Shown here: positions 54,534 to 58,085 of the stretch, piece by piece | Position numbering within the stretch: position 1 is the first letter of the stretch | Layout: every line of letters starts with the position of its first letter | Source: Tieghemiomyces parasiticus | Taxonomy: Eukaryota; Kickxellomycota; Dimargaritomycetes; Dimargaritales; Dimargaritaceae | Direction of reading: 5' to 3' | Length of the DNA stretch: 58,085 bases | Assembly (NCBI GenBank): GCA_027575765.1 | Contig: JANBPT010000194.1 | Span: 1 to 58,085, forward strand | Notes under the pieces: model-generated | Database searches by the model: none | Told to the model about the DNA's origin: nothing | The model's input: the letters and a program-made list of their open reading frames with translations, nothing else | Made by a program: the position numbers and the translations under genes

Positions 54534-56592
54534 CTAGTCTCGTAGTTGATAAACGGCAATATTTCCCTTCACCGCGGCCTGTACGCCCTCGCCCCCGACC
54601 GCCACTAGCGTGTTACCAGCCACTTCCGCATTAGGACATAATGCGGTGAGGCACTCAACCTTGTCAAAGAGGGAGACCTGGCGGACCTTCAGACTAATTA
54701 CCAACGATGACGCGGCCCCGGAGGTCGTTTCCGAGCCATTCGGCGTACCGTTGAGGTTCCATACCGAAATCTGGCCATCTAATCCGGCGGCCACCAGACG
54801 GTCGGTCGGTCCGCCAGGCACAAACTCAAGGGCCGTGACAGAGTAGTTGTGAGCGGTGCTGAGGAGCCCACCACCCTCGGTATTGTCCACCTCGACCCAG
54901 TCTGTAGCAGCCTTCCGGTTACCTTTTGCCTTTGCCCCTCGGCCACCCGATGGTGGTTTACACGGGGGCGGAGGCCGGGCCGCAACCAGTAGCCGGATAG
55001 CGCCGTTACCGAGACCAGCAGCCACGTACTTACCCTCCGGGTGACAAGCCAGACTGTACACGAAGGCCGGGTTGACGGCCTGGGCGGGTCCCGCGCCTCC
55101 TCCTTGAGCGACGGGCGTAGTTGATGGTGCCGATCTACCGCCGACTGATTCACCTGGTAATTTAAAGGCTGTTCCCCAGCGATTGAGCAGACGCCCGTTC
55201 TGAGTCCCCCACCGGCACTGAACAGTATCCATCCCGCCTGTCCACAAGTCGTAAGGTGGCCGGCCTGCAGGCTGCCAACCAACACACATGGCTAGGTTGC
55301 TATGTCGGCCGCTGTGGAACCAGTTGGGGTGATCCTGGCGCCGGGTTTGTAGGTTATAGACCCGGGGCTGGCCGCTGTCGTCGGCCACGGCCAGGAAACG
55401 ACCGTCGGGGGAGATGTCAACCTGTAACAGAAAAGGAGGGAAGGGGGTAAAGATGTGATAAGCGAGCGGATGGGTGAAATTTACAGGCGTGGGGGCCAGC
55501 ACCGAGGTGGAGGGGTAGGGCTGGCCGGGGCTAATGGGGCCTGATTTTAAAACTTACGGCATTGATTTCGTCGCCGGCTGTGAACCGATGGACGGGTTCT
55601 CTATAAACAGCGCCTTCATTCCGCAGGTCATATTCCAGAACCTGTTCGCAGTAAGCGTGGCAGTGCGGTGGAAATAAGCGGGGTTAAACACGGACGCAAA
55701 GGTGGATCGCTCTTCAACAGTCACCAGGCCGCCCGTGGACTTACCTGATCTCCGGTTGCCAAATAAAAGGCGTACGACGACTCCTGGCCGCTGCTGAACC
55801 TAACCGAAGTGACCTGCGCACGGAGGAGGTACAGCGTTGTGCCACAGGGTTCAAGTGAAATCCCGATTAATGTGACGTGAACAAGGTTAGAGTAGGTAGG
55901 ATGGCAGTCGGCCACAAGAAATAAATAAAAAAAGAAGGTGAAGTGGCCCATGCTGGCGTTGGCAACAGGAGTAGTACTATGACATCATGGGCTCGACAGT
56001 AAAGTGTCAAAGAAATAGCACTCAGCCACGCCACGGCGCTCACCTGTGGTGAGAAACATCATCAAAAAAAATCACCAGACCCGGAAGACAATCATGGCAA
56101 GGGTCTCACAATTCCGTCATTAGATCCAAACCCTGGCGCCTACTGGTACCCGATCGAAGCCTACTCTACAGGGTAGAGGGGTTTTAAGGGACAATCCCTG
56201 AAATGCCGGCGGCGATATCAACCTGTTGACAATCCATGCGGCAACTTACCTCGGCTTCCAATCCAGTGACGGCACGTATCGAGCGACGGGTTTTGAGGTC
56301 CCAGATCCGGGCCGTCTGATCCTCTGCCGAGCCCCCAGAATACAAGGTTACCAGAGGCCATACAAGGCAGCGTTATCATTAAGCGCGCGGAAAAGATCCG
56401 AGTTAAGGAAGAATGGTGGTCTCAGCAACGGTACAGGGTCCATCCGAAAGGCCGTCCGATTGGCAAGGGTCATTGATTACGCATGGCCTTACCGGAACCA
56501 GAGAGGAGCAGGCTGCCGCCAAGGGTCGGATGGTCTCGGTGTTTGTCCAGGGCTAGTACGGGGGCGGTGTGGCCCTTGAGGGCAAAGGAGAA
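54534..56592 (-). CDS. WDR53: WD40-repeat protein, WDR53-like; first exon not resolved
   Basis: Five exons were traced on the minus strand: 56592-56493, 56323-56250, 55813-55745, 55641-55558 and 55421-54534, all in phase, giving 404 residues. Donors are GTAAGG, GTAAGT (three times); acceptors CCAAG, GGCAG, CGCAG, AACAG, TACAG. The reading starts FSFALKGHTAPVLALDKH, then SGSEDQTARIWDLKTRR, VTSVRFSSGQ, DISPDGRFLAVADDSG, RHSNLAMCVGWQP, WTGGMDTVQCRW, LVAAGLDGQISVWNLNG, and ends AVYQLRD. Order and wording follow WDR53, a small WD40 protein reported as a possible DDB1-CUL4 adaptor in animals. A stop lies in frame upstream, so the start codon must be in another exon. ATG at 57161-57163 ending at a TGG-GTAACG or ACG-GTAAAT donor near 57112-57118 is the best candidate but unproven. 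Confidence 0.88.
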
Positions 56593-58085
56593 CTTGGTCG
56601 AGGGACGGACATGATCAATATACCGGCAGGAGAGGGGTTAGTGGGGCTAGTCCTTCCGGCGGGGGGGGCACTAGGTATGGGTGGGTTGATTCTGGGGACC
56701 CGGTGACGGGGCTGGCTCCTTTTGCCTCTAATCGCGAGTCGTCGGATGCACCTACATCTAGCATACCGTCCGGGGGTACGATTAGTGGAAGGGGGAGACG
56801 GGATTTGTCCTTCTGAACTGGTGGCCAATATCAACGTGATGAGGAGGACAAGTAGGTCATGTGTCACATGCCAGGATGGGTGGATGCGCCGAGGATCAGG
56901 CGCCAGGAGCTGCTCTGGTTTTTTTGGGCCCCGCAAGTGCTGACGCCACAACGCCCAACTCCCATTGGATAGGGGCCACATCCATTGGATCCTGGGTATA
57001 TTCTCGGGGGGATATCTTGAGAAGCGTCGCCTCATATTTGTGTAGCGAGACAATGGATGAAAGGAGTTTGCAAGGCCATCGGTCACTCTTGTGGGGGCCG
57101 TGAGAGGCATTTACCGTTACCCAAGCCGGAACTATTGTCACTGCCGCCGTCCCCCGCTGACGCATGCGATGTGCCCAATATAGGGGGAGAGGGGGGGGCT
57201 TGAAGGTTCCGCTCCGGCATGCAGAAGGAGTTCATGCAGCCGAGCCGATTAGTCCACTGGCCTCCCCGGCTTAACCAAACCTCGCCACTGCTACTGGGTT
57301 GCAACTGTTAGTACCCGTCTCATCTTTCTCAGCACGACGAATGGCCCTTTAACTGTGCATAGTGAAACCTTATTGCAGCGGCAGCGAGAAATGCAAGCAT
57401 GGCTGGTTGGGGGTGGTGGGGAGGGATGTCTACGTTTGGGTGTTGGTCCGCGAAACCAAGCCGACGGATGAGTCAGAAGCGCACTCACCGGAGGGCAATT
57501 GCGAGGAGGCACCCGGGCATCAACTCTGTTGAGCTACATCAGCTGCATCAGAGGTTCAATTCGGTTTTCATTTTGTTTACGTTGGGTGTAACCGTCGGTG
57601 CCCTTGGTCTAGTCCAACTAGGGGCTCGACAGAGTCCTACAGGTCGACCAGAAGGTGGGACAATGGCGCTTCCGCAGCCAGCTCTTCTGTCCCGTCGTAC
57701 AAAGCCACGGGTTTCCATCCTCTCTGCCGCATTACCGGTGAAAGGTGTCATGGTTATAGAGTGGCCGGTAACCCGGACAGGCTTCAAGGGCGCTGGCAAA
57801 TGAGCTGGTAGCGACGTCAAGCAAGGGGGCCAAAGGGAGACGTGCAGGTTTTAGGCAGAACTGATGCGTCTTCGACAGAGCTGTACGACCGGCGCATGGA
57901 CGACACATTGGTTGGCCCAATGTCCTATATGTGCACTCTTCCGCCCCTTCCCATATCTCTCCTTCCTGACAGCATGTGGCCGGTCCGCTGTGACGAGGAC
58001 GGGTGGGTTCATCGTCATATGTTTTGACCTTGAGTGGCCTCTAGAAAGGCCGATTGTTGGTAAACACTTGATTATATTGCTTCGC
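56593..58085. other. Right end: possible WDR53 first exon and an unassigned frame
   Basis: Contains the candidate first exon described for the WDR53-like gene. A plus-strand frame at 57399-57803 has one hydrophobic segment (FNSVFILFTLGVTVGALGLV) but no known domain; I cannot say whether it is a gene. G/C tracts near 56661 and 57190. Confidence 0.3.

Noticed and set aside
56553..57110. 185-codon minus-strand frame at the start of the WDR53-like gene
   Set aside because: Out of frame with the WD40 reading and without a domain; its signal-peptide-like piece appears to be chance.
1..58085. CRISPR array, bacterial operon or prophage
   Set aside because: No regularly spaced direct repeats; introns, TATA boxes and eukaryotic families rule out a bacterial origin. 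Ppx/GppA alone is not evidence for a bacterium because fungi carry Rtg2.

Overview
The window looks like nuclear DNA of an early-diverging fungus. The evidence is spliceosomal introns with strong GTAAGT donors, a MET30/SconB-type F-box/WD40 protein, Pxr1/PINX1, a Yju3-type monoacylglycerol lipase, dispersed 5S rRNA and tRNA genes, and TATA boxes ahead of pyrimidine-rich leaders. The genus cannot be named from the sequence alone; a zoopagomycete-type lineage is only a guess.

Layout. Positions 1-7.3 kb form an AT-rich repeat island almost free of CpG. It holds a broken mariner-type transposase at the left edge, a tRNA-Arg(ACG) gene, LTR-like debris, and a large imperfect inverted repeat (about 2.94-4.33 kb and 5.10-7.20 kb). 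Each arm carries a full-length 5S rRNA sequence, and the two point away from each other. A tRNA-Val(CAC) gene at 7.5 kb marks the return to normal composition. Next come a five-exon monoacylglycerol lipase (8.2-10.0 kb, minus) and aquaglyceroporin 1 (12.3-13.3 kb, minus), whose second NPA box reads NAA. About 14.9 kb then carries no gene I can support; inside it lie a decayed mariner copy (24.1-25.7 kb) and an older relic (26.1-26.9 kb).

The right half is gene-rich: asparagine synthetase (28.2-29.9 kb, plus); two tandem aquaglyceroporins (30.4-31.8 and 32.9-34.3 kb, minus); a MET30/SconB homologue (37.2-39.2 kb, plus); a probable MIT-domain protein (41.8-42.9 kb, minus); two tandem Ppx/GppA (Rtg2-like) phosphatase-family genes (44.8-47.0 and 47.9-50.1 kb, plus); a four-exon PXR1/PINX1 gene (50.4-51.9 kb, minus); a four-exon Yippee gene (53.1-54.1 kb, plus); and a multi-exon WDR53-like gene (54.5-56.6 kb plus an unresolved first exon, minus).

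Themes. Several products touch nutrient signalling (asparagine/glutamine use, sulphur-responsive ubiquitin ligase subunit, Rtg2-like proteins, glycerol/water channels, glycerolipid breakdown), but they are separate genes and no operon-like linkage is implied. Spacers are unusually rich in long G or C homopolymers. The least explained structure is the 5S-bearing inverted repeat in CpG-free DNA.
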